Shown here piece by piece: positions 13,277 through 24,131 of a stretch of 64,000 bases of DNA; the stretch's first letter is position 1; the number at the start of each line of letters is the position of its first letter. The DNA is from Spongospora subterranea f. sp. subterranea (Eukaryota > Endomyxa: Phytomyxea > Phytomyxea > Plasmodiophorida). A program made the translations under genes and the position numbers. The DNA is taken from assembly GCA_049724395.1 (NCBI GenBank), contig JAUGWO010000049.1, forward strand, positions 1 to 64,000, written 5' to 3'. The notes under the pieces were generated by a model, which had not been told where the DNA came from, ran no database searches, and saw only the letters and a list, made by a program, of their open reading frames with translations.

Positions 13277-14833
13277 GGGGCTATAAAAGACTGGCCACTT
13301 TAACTGGCCATCTCAAAAAGTGCGCGGATGGCCAGTTAAAGTGGCCAGTCTTTTACTATTGGGTACGAGAAAAGACTGGCCACAAACTGACTGTGGTTTC
13401 CTATTTGACTGGCCAATGTGGATTTGGGATTTAAATATTATTATGTACACTTGAGTGTACCGTGTCAACATAGTTGGCGTAATCCTGGCATCTTGCCGGG
13501 TTCATCCCTTTTTACGTGACCGAACAATTGTCACCGCACGGTTCAGCGAACAAAACTGGGAACTACTGACGAACGTCGACCGCCTTTTCCCTCACCGGCG
13601 TAGAAAACGTTGTCCTCAACACATCATTCAGGCAGACATATTCAGGTTAACCATTTTTTTCTTTTTTTTAAATTTAAATCAAGTAATTACCACTAACTTG
13701 AAATAGTTTAAGCCAGCATAAGATCGGAAACTTCCCCTTTCTTCCTGCGAAAAACTGCCCACCCGTGGCCTGATTGTATTGTAAAAATGTCACCTATTCT
13801 TTGGATACCCGTTGGTGTTTCAATTGATTGTCCTTTCTTTATGAAGTCCTTCTGGGCGACGAATCCTGGGGTCTGTTGGGGAGAACTTCTGCAGCACTTA
13901 AATGCTGACAATAACATCAATCCGATTCGTGTTGGCCTTAATAAGGAGACCTTATGTTTATTTTTACCGTACGCCACATAAACGGAATTGGCTTTGAAAT
14001 TTACTATGGGTACGAGAAAAGACTGGCCACAAACTGACTGTGGTTTCCTATTTGACTGGCCAATGTGGATTTGGGATTTTTGACATGGGGACTTGGGTGA
14101 TTGTGACAGCCATCATGTATGATGATTGTTCTATTGCAGAAAGCAGCCTCAATCCACCGGCATTTGGCATTGCATTTCAAACGGGTCAATTCACCCAGAC
14201 AAACGTGACACCTGCATAAAAGTTTAGATGCGCCTGCTATGAAACTGCAGCAGTACGAATGGTCGAATGAGTCCGGATTATTCTGTTTAGGACGCAGAGA
14301 ATACGAACACGTGGCGTTGGAGCACGAAATAACCCCGTTGCACATCTTCGAAACGATTTTAACAGCTCTTTTTCTGTTCAAAAATGACCGGTATCGTGTC
14401 TTTGTTACTCGCCATTGCCATTCAGAATAGTGAGCAACCAAATTGGGTTTTGATGCCGCGTGTTCAAAAAAAAACTGTGCATTTCCATTTGGGCGCAAAG
14501 AAACCCCGTCGCAATCTGGATGATGGTTCGATAAATATTTCACCGGATTGGAGTTAAACTCGGCCCCAGTGAAATCGGACATTGACCAGCTGAGGTCGAC
14601 CTCGTCGACGTCCATCACCTGAAATTAGGCAGAAATGCGACGCGGAACACCGCAAGTCCGGAACATGAATTGCATACACTCATGTGTATATAATAATATT
14701 TAATTCCGAAAATCCACAAACAGTCAGTTTGTGGCCAGTCTTTTCTCGTATAGTAAAAGACTGGCCACTTTAACTGGCCCTCCGCGCACTTTTGGAAATG
14801 GCCAGTTAAAGTGGCCAGTCTTTTCTCGTCCCC
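13277..14833 (-). mobile_element. Mutator-like element (MULE) with long hairpin TIRs
   Basis: Long terminal inverted repeats of about 115 bp: left about 13283-13400, right about 14700-14826. Within each TIR is a smaller hairpin with arms AAAAGACTGGCCACTTTAAC.../reverse complement (13286-13357 and 14750-14823). Another copy of the inner TIR part (GTACGAGAAAAGACTGGCCA...) is repeated directly at 13362-13441 and 14003-14085, so a smaller element (about 14003-14745) may be nested in a larger relative. Both ends start with a run of G. A clear 8-10 bp target duplication was not seen. Inside is one open frame with a MULE-type zinc finger. The space between 13440 and 14000 has no recognised gene. Confidence 0.7.
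14004..14618 (-). CDS. MULE-encoded zinc-finger fragment (WRKY-GCM1/FLYWCH type)
   Basis: 204 codons. The N-terminal half includes 'SEWQWRVTKTRYRSFLNRK'. The C-terminal half has the Cys/His pattern of the WRKY-GCM1/FLYWCH zinc fingers found in Mutator transposases: 'CNGVISCSNATCSY', then a second cysteine group 'CRCHVCLGELTRLKC', then 'IIIHDGCHNHPSPH' with the paired histidines. In intact MULEs this DNA-binding domain precedes a DDE transposase, but no DDE domain is found within the TIRs, so the copy is a non-autonomous remnant. The frame begins close to the right TIR and ends inside the repeat at 14003-14085. Confidence 0.6.
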   Translation of the reverse strand: MMDVDEVDLSWSMSDFTGAEFNSNPVKYLSNHHPDCDGVSLRPNGNAQFFFEHAASKPNLVAHYSEWQWRVTKTRYRSFLNRKRAVKIVSKMCNGVISCSNATCSYSLRPKQNNPDSFDHSYCCSFIAGASKLLCRCHVCLGELTRLKCNAKCRWIEAAFCNRTIIIHDGCHNHPSPHVKNPKSTLASQIGNHSQFVASLFSYP

Positions 14834-15015
14834 AAAAATATCAAAAGCTATTTATGAAACTCCCTCAATATTGCTGTTTTTGAGCCGTCAAACAGCTTGT
14901 TGAGTAGGGAATGAAATTCTCTTTCTGTATATATAGAGTTTGTGCACCAGTCGATTAAACCTGGTACTTCGTTGGAGTTTACCTACCGAACATTCCTGCG
15001 GAGAGCGGTTAGCTT

Positions 15016-16686
15016 GTGATGCCCCGCTTACGAAGTCGGAAACGTACAGCTGCTGCATCGGCTGCAAGACGACGACAAGGAAACTTGCTTGTTGAAACAA
15101 ACCAAGAACATGAGTCAATGCATCTCGTGGAAGATGTGTGCAGTTCAGATTCCCATACCTTTTCGAGTGAGAGTAGCAGCCAAAGCAGTTCGACCGAAAC
15201 TACAAGCGATGAAACAGACAAGGGAAATGAGCATGAAGAAGTGGACCGACCTGCTATTCGACCGTTGGGCCAAAATTATTTGAAAAGGAAATACACAGGA
15301 AACAGTGAACGTTCACTTCGCAAAAGAGAAGCTGTGCGGCGAAAGAATATTTCCTTGAATCACTCGATTCTCGAGTACTTCAAACCAGCAGGTCGACTAA
15401 ATATCGATGATAACGAGCACAACAGTCAATCGGTTGCGACAGGAGCCGATATACTCGATAACACTGTTTATTCCACATATAGCGAATCCGAAAGCAGTTA
15501 AGGAGTACCTTTTTCGGTAAATCAGTCACAATCAACTTTCCAAGACATCGATATCATTGCAACTATTCGGCAAGATATTTTCAAGTTTAAAAGACTCCCA
15601 AACACTGATACTCAAGTGTTATGGCTTAAGGGTATTGAGAAATATTTTGTGAAAACTTTCATAGGAACATTGGCAAACATCAAACATTCTTTGATGATTG
15701 CACGAACTTTTTTCGGAAGAGGTATTTGATCGCTATATTTCCCTCAAGTTTTGTCATGTGATAAATTTCGTTTAGGCAAGTATTGCGCCAGGCGTCTTCG
15801 ATACCTTGCGGCTGCTTATAAGCGCACAGGAGAACTTTCTCGTTCTCGTATCGGAAACCATCCAAAAAAGGATCGCATCATTGATATAAGCTTTGTTAGA
15901 CAGGACTGCCTCAATGTACTTGATTCTCGCCGTCGAACAAATCCTGTGCAATTCAAGCATAATCCCGGAGGCAAACAGCCTTTAATGCGCGATACTTTCT
16001 TCATTCCCGCTCACCAGGTTAGAAATATTTATCGTCGAAGTGGCCATAAACTAATCATCTACTGTATACATTTAGCGAAATCAGATTGACCCAACTTCTT
16101 TTTCACAATCAATGGTTTTCCTGAACGACCATCCACATTTTGCGGGACAAGCAAAAGGGATGTTGCATGTTGTACAGGAACGGGGGCTTCTCCCAGAATA
16201 TGGCAAATGCATTGGCATTTGTAAAGACTGCAAAACTAACAAAGTCAAGAGTCCTGCAATTCGTACATGCTGTCTGACCAGGATTTTGGAGTTGGAAGCA
16301 GATTTCTCTTCAGAAAAATCCGCTCTTGAACAACTTTTCGTAGGACGAGGACATCTCGATGTACATTCCTGCCAAAATTCCATTGTGAGTTGAACCCTAT
16401 AGAAATGGCATGGGGAAGGGCGAAGTTGATTTGTCGCGAAAAATGCGATTATTCGTTTCCCAGCTTACGCAAAAGGGTGCTACAGATACTGGATGAAATT
16501 CCGATAGCCTTTGTCCGCAAATGGTTTCGGCTGGCAATTCGCTTTGGAGACGCCTACAAGAATGGTCTTAAAAATCCAGTAGCTGCTTTCGCTTGCAAAC
16601 AATACAAATCACATCGTCGAATATCAGCGGATGTCATTGAAGACTTAAAGAAACAATGGGCGGAAAAGGATGGCAAAAAATGTTGA
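15016..16686 (+). mobile_element. Fungal DDE transposase (FHCELNPIE family), decayed
   Basis: An N-terminal frame (15016-15501) is basic then Ser/Glu-rich ('RLRSRKRTAAASAARRRQG'). A middle part contains 'NPGGKQPLMRDTFF' (about 15960) and 'HFAGQAKGMLHVVQERGLLP' (about 16140). The end contains 'FLPKFHCELNPIEMAWGRAK' (across the frame change at about 16370) and 'YKSHRRIS'. This order matches a transposase family widespread in fungal genomes and related to the IS630/Tc1 DDE fold, with a conserved Glu in the ELNPIE block. The coding is spread over several frames, with one shift just before the FHCELNPIE block, so the copy is dead. Its ends were not found. It abuts the mariner element at 16717. Confidence 0.7.
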
Positions 16687-16716
16687 TCATCAATTTCCGA
16701 TAATTTTATTTTATTA

Positions 16717-17873
16717 CTCCCTCTGTTCGGAAATAAAGGTCCTGTTTGAAAAAAGTGCGTGGATTAAGGTTGTTTTATGCTCAACCTCATATCCTAGAAC
16801 TGGATAATGACGCGCGCGTCAAGTGCTTTGCTCACCCGAAATTTTGAGCCTCGACGCTCATTTCAAATCAAAGTTAGATCAAAATGAAAACTAGGGTTTG
16901 AGGGATAAAGTGATTTTTCAGCGGCACCGCCACCTCGTCATTGTTGAACTAGCACCTGACAACATGACTGCACCTGCAGAAGACCTAAGGCGAGTTGGAG
17001 AAGCCATGCCGGCTTTTCCAAAGGAAATAGCCGACGAGCAGCAAACCTCGGAATTCCTATTGTTCCTGAGAAGTTCGCTGATAGAAAAGGACAAAAGAAC
17101 CTCACTGACGACCAGAGTGGTGTAATATACGAATATGTCTTGAGGATGAGTGATTCAGGAGAGTTCGTTCTTGGTTCAATTGCCTCAGCAAGCGGTTAAT
17201 TTGCCGTTTCACGCAGAACTGTGAGTAGGATTTGGGACTTCTGCCGTCCTCTGTTGTTCACACAAACGAGGAAAGGTTGGACAAAGTCGTTGATCCTGAA
17301 AAAGTCAAACAGATTCCTCTACAACAGCGAAACAATCGATGATCTTGTGAAGGCTGTCAAGATCTCGTTTGATAGCATGGAGAAAGATAAGCTTAAAGAC
17401 ATGTTTTTAACTCTCCAGCAATGCAGTATGGAGATCATGAAGGTCACTTTTAACTCTCCAGCAATGCATGATGAAGAACATGAAGGTCAAGGGGGGCAAC
17501 AATTATAAGATGCCTCACATGGGCAAGGAACGGCTCAGGCGCCAAGGTGATGTTCCAGACAATTTACCCTGCGACATTGCAGTTTTGCATCAAGCAAAGC
17601 AAGATGCACAGAGTGGTGATGAAAAAAAAATTCTTCAATGGTCCGGTTCTTCAAACTTTCCCTGTCCACTTTATCAAATTAAACCTTGAAAGCGTCAACA
17701 AGTTCGTCAGGCGTCAAGGCCATTATTAAGAAGAATTCAATGATGGCCTTGGAAGTTCTGAAGCAGCGAACGCAGGATGCACTGAGCTTTGATTGTGCAG
17801 AACCATCAATGAGACCTTTATTTCCGAACATCAAAAAAAGGTGCGTGAGACCTTTATTTCCGAACGGAGGGAG
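16717..17873 (+). mobile_element. Mariner (Tc1/mariner) element, copy 1
   Basis: TIRs: left CTCCCTCTGTTCGGAAATAA at 16717, right ending TTATTTCCGAACGGAGGGAG at 17873, flanked on both sides by the TA target duplication (16715-16716 and 17874-17875). This is the classical mariner/Stowaway terminus. At 1157 bp it is close to an autonomous length. Internal frames resemble the N-terminal helix-turn-helix region of a mariner transposase ('SRRTVSRIWDFCRPLL' near 17215), but the DDD catalytic part is not recognisable. It also has an internal repeat around 17410-17500. Inactive. Confidence 0.8.
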
Positions 17874-17875
17874 TA

Positions 17876-18120
17876 CAACTGTATTCAATTTCTCCTTCGC
17901 ATGTTTAAGGTTCACTGTTGCATTTTATAGGATGCGACGTACGCAGTTATAAGTTGCGTGACTGCCGCAATGATAAATATGCGTACGCACATGTTTACGC
18001 ATATATTTTACGTTTCACCACTGGCCAATTTTGAAAAAGGTGAATTTTCAAACGTGAACTCCGCACTGAGTTTTTGACATCTGACAAAATCCAAATCGTC
18101 AAATTGTAGGTCTCGATGAT
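17876..18120. other. Spacer between inverted mariner copies
   Basis: About 245 bp with no recognised content. It separates the two mariner copies and forms the loop of a large inverted repeat. Confidence 0.5.
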
Positions 18121-19222
18121 AGGAAATAAAGGTCTCACGCACCTTTTTTTGATGTTCGAAAAAAAGGTCTCATTGATGGTTCTGCACACACAAAGCTCAG
18201 TGCATCCTGCGTTCGCTGCTTCAGAACTTCCAAGGCCATCATTGAATTCTTCTTAATGATGGCCTTGGCGCCTGACGAACTTGTTGACGCTTTCAAGGTT
18301 TAATTTGATAAAGTGGACAGGGAAAAGTTTGAAGAACCGTCCATTGAAGAATTTTTTATTCATCACCACTCTGTGCATCCTGCTTTGCTTGATGCAAAAC
18401 TGCAATGTCGCAGGGTAAATTGTCTGGAACATCACCTTGGCGCCTGAGCCGTTCCTTGCCCATGTGAGGCATCTTATAATTGTTACCCCCCCTTGACCTT
18501 CATGATCTCCATACTGCATTGCTGGAGAGTTAAAAGTGACCTTCATGATCTCCACACTGCATTGCTGGAGAGTTAAAAGCATGTTTTAAGCTTATCTTTC
18601 TCCATGCTATCAAACGAGATCTTGACAGCCTTCACAAAATCATCGATTTTTTTCGCTGCTGTAGAGGAATCTGTTTGACTTTTTCAGGATCAACGACTTT
18701 TTTCTTTGGTCCAACCTTTCCTCGTTTGTGTGAACAACACAGGACGGCAGAAGTCCCAAATCCTACTCACAGTTCTGCGTGAATCGGCAAATTGACTGCT
18801 TGCTGAGGCAATTGAACCAAGAACAAACCTTCCTGAACCACTCATCCTTGAGACATATTCATATATTACACGACTCTGGTCGTCAGTGAGGTTCTTTTGT
18901 CCTTTTCTATCAGCAAACTTCTCAGGAACGATACGAATTCCGAGGTTTGCTGCTCGTCGGCTATTTTCTTTGGAAAAGCCGGCATGGCTTCTCCAGCTCG
19001 GCTTAGGTCTCCTGCAGGTGCAGTCATGTTGTTAGGTGCTAGTTCAACAATGACGAGGTGGCGGTGCCGCTAAAAAATCTCCCGTAAACCCTAGTTTTCA
19101 TTTGAAATGAGCGTCGAGCGAGTCTCAAAAATTCGGGAGAGCAAAGCACTTGACGCGCGCGTCATTATCCAGTTCTATGATATGAGGTTGCGCATAAAAC
19201 AACCTTAATCCACGCACGTTTT
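18121..19222 (-). mobile_element. Mariner element, copy 2 (inverted), outer end truncated
   Basis: Reverse-complement copy of 16740-17850. It starts with GAAATAAAGGTCTCACGCAC and runs to the sequence matching the beginning of copy 1 (CAACCTTAATCCACGCACG) near 19215, where the terminal 25 bp or so of the TIR are missing. The arms align over about 1.1 kb with small differences. At the truncated end an AT-rich sequence of different character begins. Confidence 0.75.
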
Positions 19223-20215
19223 TGTATCGTTTTCTCGTATTTATAGTTTTACCAATATAAATTATTGCTATACATTGTAATTTATATAAATTTTCATTTT
19301 TTATTAATATTGACAAAATTTTAATTTGTAGGTACATATATACTAAAAATGGAAGAACAAGTTAAAGAAACTGATAAGCAGAAGAAACCAAGAAGTGAGA
19401 AACAAATTGAAGCTTCAAAAATTAATTTAGCAAAGGGAAGAAATGCGAGAAAGGATATAAACAAAAAAAAGAATGATGCGGTAGAAAAAGTTGCCGAATT
19501 ATCAAATAATTTAACAAATATGAAGGATGATATAATTAACGAATTAAAAGTTAAAAAAAATAAGAAAGTTGTTGTAGAAAGCGACAGTCCCTTGTTGCTA
19601 AAAAGAAAAGGTCAAAACCAATTAAAAAATAAACAAGAGGAAAAAAGTTGTTGAAGAATATAATAGCGACCGCTATGAAATTGAAAATGAACCACAACAA
19701 CAAAAAAATAACTGGGAATGGATTTAAATTACAATTAAACTGTAAAAATTAGATACTATTTCACACATAGATATTCCAAATGAAAGCAATATAAGATATG
19801 ATAGGAGAAGGCCCAATACAAGGAGTAGAAAAAGGGAAAGAGATGAAATAGAATTAAACTTGGAAAAAAATTAAGAAAAGAGTATTAAGTGTTTTTAAAT
19901 TTACAAACTTGGTATAAATCAATGAAAAAGGTTAATTTGGATATTAGCACCAAATATATCCCTAAAAGGGATAATGATATTATATTACATAAAAATTTAA
20001 TGACAGTGCCCTACTATTTAAATATATATGATCCTGGTAATAGTAAGAAATCATTGTTAATAGTTAATATTGTTCATAAGTATAAGAAAATATTTAGAAA
20101 AGGGAATATATTAGTTTTTACAAATAGCTATGATGAAACATTAAATTCGTTAGAAAAATCACGAGAAGCGGGTATATATAATTCAATTTATGATGATGAA
20201 GATGGATAGCTATAT
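19223..20215 (+). mobile_element. AT-rich virus-like relic (Polinton/virophage-like, tentative)
   Basis: Base composition changes sharply to very AT-rich relative to both sides. Two lysine/asparagine-rich coding remnants are visible: a small Lys-rich one (about 19349-19654, 'KKPRSEKQIEASKINLAKG') and a second (about 19889-20209, 'LLIVNIVHKYKKIFRKGNIL'). The second resembles the beginning of a packaging-type P-loop ATPase of Polinton-like viruses and virophages. The family assignment rests on these resemblances and on composition, so it is weak. The piece is a broken fragment without visible ends. Confidence 0.35.
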
Positions 20216-20339
20216 TTTAGTGTGTACTACACACTCATTACACACTCAGAGGCCACGCACAATTACACACTCAAATCTGAAATCGCTACTGCATGTATGA
20301 GTACGAATCCGGAGAGCCACCGTGGAAAGTACACACTCA

Positions 20340-20990
20340 AAACGGAGCTTTCAGACGTTTTTGTCAAAAGCGGCGTGCTCTTCTACGATGGAATGGCGAA
20401 GAGGAAACTTCGCTGGCATCTTGCAGATGAAGTTACCTTACCCGTCATTTACCTCGTTAACCAGCTATCATTGCATATACGTGAATTTTCGCATAGAATT
20501 TAGATCTGTGCATCTACAATGGCACAAAGATCACAACGTTAATCATTTTATTAAGTTAAGAGCCTTAATGCGCAATTCTTGTGGGTGAATCGACTAAATG
20601 CATTCCATGTCACAATGGAAGGAGAGCTTCTGCTTCCAATAAAGCTTTACATTCGTGACCTTGGTCATTAACAACTTCTGGGCGTCTCGAGATATAGCTT
20701 TGTTGCATCCAGAACATTTCGGTACTGGGCCTTTGTTGGCGACGTGAACAATTCGAATATCAGTTGGATACGCATCTGTTTTAGGAGAAAATGGATGAGC
20801 AAGCTCATGTGATGGTTTTGTTGGATCGTCGACCTGTTTCGTACTGCTTCCCCGTTTACGATATCATAGCTGGTTAACGAGGTAACCGTCGGGTAAGGTA
20901 TGCAAGATGCCAGCGAAGTTTTCTCTTCGCCATTCCATCGTAGAAGAGCACGCCTCCTTTGACGAAAACGTGACAACAAAAATGAGCTCC
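20340..20990. repeat. Inverted repeat carrying an unknown coding fragment
   Basis: About 130 bp at 20340-20480 recurs in reverse complement at 20866-20990, with a roughly 390-bp spacer. Both copies keep the same translation, 'GVLFYDGMAKRKLRWHLA', on their own strand, although the DNA differs, so a coding sequence was duplicated. The minus-strand copy continues upstream as 'VLSFGTMAYALGAIIYGNGA' and 'HFCCHVF' (20874-21101). The 'YxLxxIIYxGxxHF...YDGM' layout recalls the C-terminal His box of ubiquitin-protease-like domains carried by some fungal transposons. This is only a resemblance. Confidence 0.6.
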
Positions 20991-21089
20991 GTTTCCATAG
21001 ATAATCGCACCAAGTGCATATGCCATTGTCCCAAAGCTCAGCACCCGCGCTGGTAGATGATATTTAGCATCAGTATCTCTTTCCCAGCA

Positions 21090-21580
21090 CTCTACCGGCA
21101 TTGCCTAACAGTGTGGAGTGGACCACCAACCGACCGCACATTGTGACGCCCCTGACTGAGGGTAGGGAGGGACCCCGTCAGGACATCACGTACTGTACAG
21201 TTATTCGCACTCTACCGGTATTGCCTAACAATGTGGAGTGGACCACCAACCGACCGCACATTGTGACGCCCCTGACTGAGGGTAGGGAGGGACCCCGTCA
21301 GGACATCACGTACTGTACAGTTATTCGCACTCTACCGGTATTGCCTAACAATGTGGAGTGGACCACCAACCGACCGCACATTGTGACGCCCCTGACTGAG
21401 GGTAGGGAGGGACCCCGTCAGGACATCACGTACTGTACAGTTATTCGCACTCTACCGGTATTGCCTAACAGTGTGGAGTGGACCACCAACCGACCGCACA
21501 TTGTGACGCCCCTGACTGAGGGTAGGGAGGGACCCCGTCAGGACATCACGTACTGTACAGTTATTCGCACTCTACCCGGT
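21090..21580 (+). repeat. 120-bp minisatellite, left block (4 units)
   Basis: Four nearly identical 120-bp units, starting CACTCTACCGGTATTGCCTA and containing CCCCTGACTGAGGG and GTACTGTACAGTTATTCGC. Because 120 is a multiple of three, open frames run through on both strands; I do not regard them as genes. The block continues at 22684 after an inserted element. Confidence 0.9.
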
Positions 21581-21589
21581 GGCTTTTTT

Positions 21590-22671
21590 CTACCGCGCGC
21601 GGTTCAACCGCGCGAGATGCTTGGACACTCGCACAATAAGGTACACTAATGACTGTGACACAGTCAATTCATTGCAAAACTATATCGCACAGTGCGCTCC
21701 ATAGACCTTCAGTATACTGTGGTATCGGATCTATCGGAAACTGGTTAACTATGATATGCCGAGACGTCTTTTCGAAAGCGTTAACATCAAAAGCACTGCG
21801 AGTACTTTGGAAAGACTCAATCGCAAACTACTCTATTTTATTCCTTATAGCAAATAGGGGTCAGCATTTATTTTAAACTTGAATTCTTTCAACACACGCA
21901 AAATATTGAATTAAACACTTAACATCATGTATTTATGATTTTGCTCATCCACCGTTTAAAAATAAAATGTCCTGTGTACTTGGAATATTTTCGAAGCACT
22001 CGCAGTGCGTTCGATTTTGACGCTTTGGAAAAAGACGTCTCGCCATATCCTAAGATGGAGTGCATCTCGGAGTTCAACGACTCCATCGCCGATTCGGGAT
22101 CTTGAGTCTCACTAGACTCGGATGGAACTGCATTGGACGAGTCGCTGCTTCGCTCGCTTGTTCGCAGCAATGACGATTCAGGCCGGACAACCTCTTGCGT
22201 TGTGGCTCTACAAAATGGAATACGTTCATCGCCAACACTTTTAGGAATCGTAGCAATGGACGCTACTACAACTGTAGTGTCTGGAATGTGATCGGCGATT
22301 ACTGATGAATCACTATAGAGGAGTTAAGGTGAAGAACAGTATGCGATTAGAATAAAACACCTTTCCCATACAGCCATCTCAGCGACGGCAGCATAAGTGC
22401 TAGGCGATAGTTGACTAAACAAAAACCATCAGAGATAATTGAACCGTTAATTATATGTAGAAATAATCCCCACCTCGAAGATTGCATTGTTGAAACTGAA
22501 ACAGAAGACACTAGATGAAGAGAGAATCGATTCGGCATATGACGTGATCCGCAACTCTAAACTGCGATCCGCAATCCTCGCTCAGTGCAATATATATCTT
22601 TGCATTATTAGACTGTGTCACAGTCAATAGTGTACCCTATTGTGCGAATGTCCAAGCATCTCGCGCGGTAG
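21590..22671. mobile_element. TIR DNA transposon inside the minisatellite
   Basis: Terminal inverted repeats of about 60 bp: CTACCGCGCG...GAGATGCTTGGACA(C/T)TCGC...GACTGTGACACAGTC at 21590-21667 and its reverse complement at 22613-22671. It has an inner inverted repeat too: about 70 bp at 21745-21815 (GCCGAGACGTCTTTTCGAAA) recurs inverted at 21985-22060. One minus-strand frame (21925-22170) is Ser/Glu-rich, with 'SSDSSNAVPSESSETQD', and its C-terminal part lies in the inner repeat. No transposase is recognised. Probably a non-autonomous element of unknown superfamily. Confidence 0.75.
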
Positions 22672-22683
22672 AGGGGATAGGCC

Positions 22684-23530
22684 GCACTCTACCGGTATTG
22701 CCTAACAGTGTGGAGTGGACCACCAACCGACCGCACATTGTGACGCGTCAGGACATCACGTACTGTACAGTTATTCGCACTCTACCGGTATTGCCTAACA
22801 GTGTGGAGTGGACCACCAACCGACCGCACATTGTGACGCCCCTGACTGAGGGTAGGGAGGGACCCCGTCAGGACATCACGTACTGTACAGTTATTCGCAC
22901 TCTACCGGTTTTGCCTAACAGTGTGGAGTGGACCACCAACCGACCGCACATTGTGACGCCCCTGACTGAGGGTAGGGAGGGACCCCGTCAGGACATCACG
23001 TACTGTACAGTTATTCGCACTCTACCGGTATTGCCTAACAGTGTGGAGTGGACCACCAACCGACCGCACATTGTGACGCCCCTGACTGAGGGTAGTGAAG
23101 GACCCCGTCAGGACATCACGTACTGTACAGTGTACATTTATTCGCACTCTACCGGTATTGCCTAAACAATGTAAAGTGGACCACCAACCGACCATCAACC
23201 GACCGCACATTGTGACGCCCCTGACTGAGGGAGGGAGGGACCCCGTCAGGACATCACGTACTGTACAGTGTACAGTTATTCGCACTCTACCGGTATTGCC
23301 TAAACAATGTAAAGTGGACCACCAACCGACCATCAACCGACCGCACATTGTGACGCCCCTGACTGAGGGAGGGAGGGACCCCGTCAGGACATCACGTACT
23401 GTACAGTGTACAGTTATTCGCACTCTACCGGTATTGCCTAAACAGTGTAAAGTGGACCACCAACCGACCGCACATTGTGGCGCCCCTGACTGAGGGAGGG
23501 TCCCCGTCAGGACATCACATTCGCACTCTT
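22684..23530 (+). repeat. 120-bp minisatellite, right block (about 7 units)
   Basis: Same unit as 21090-21580. The first unit lacks about 28 bp (no CCCTGACTGAGGG part). The last three have a variant form with an extra 'GACCATCAAC' and 'AGTGTACAG' insertion, and the last is shortened. The variant order suggests local expansion after the TIR element split the array. Confidence 0.9.
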
Positions 23531-24131
23531 CCGGGATTGCCCAACGGTAAACACATTCGAACGTTGCTGACAATACCACACTTGCCAATGAACATCTTGC
23601 GATTTTCTGATTGACATGACGTAGTTGCTCTTTGATAATTGTTAACCTGTTTAGTGTTATTTAGGTTGAAGTACAATAAAAAAGAACCGTCGGCGGTGAA
23701 CTGAAATTTCAACTCTTGCTACAATCCGCCCTTAGACGTTATGTTTCCTTGTTGCACTTTCTTGTGCGCTTTTGCTCAAATCACCGTTCAATCATAGTTG
23801 GACGTGTAATTCATCTTGTCTTGATTATTCCGAGGCAATAGGATTGACACAGAAAGCACTGTTGTTCCTAGCCATGCTGGTGTCACGTTGTAAAATCCGT
23901 ACCGTACTGGGTACTGTGCAGTCAGGTAATGGGGACCATCTGCGCGGTCACGTAAGTCTGTGCAGTCAGGGGTAATGGGGCGCAGCTGTCGCAGCATTAC
24001 TCCCTATTAGGTACTCCACTGGACCATTTGCGCGGTCACGTATGTACTGTGCAATAAGTACCGTGCAATCAGGTGTAATGGGGCGCAGCATTTTGACACT
24101 TTGTTGTCAATAACAACATCAAGGTCTAGGG
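23531..24131. other. Intergenic, with a short degenerate repeat
   Basis: At 23930-24090 two diverged copies of a GACCAT(C/T)TGCGCGGTCACGTA ... GGGGCGCAGC unit occur, about 75-95 bp apart. Nothing else recognised. This holds the upstream region of the YHM2 gene. Confidence 0.45.

Noticed and set aside
21101-21649. Long open frame through the left minisatellite
   Set aside because: It arises only because the 120-bp unit is a multiple of three; the frame is open in other phases and on the other strand too.
23022-23588. Minus-strand open frame through the right minisatellite
   Set aside because: Same reason: repeat-generated, no domain, mirror of the plus-strand frame.
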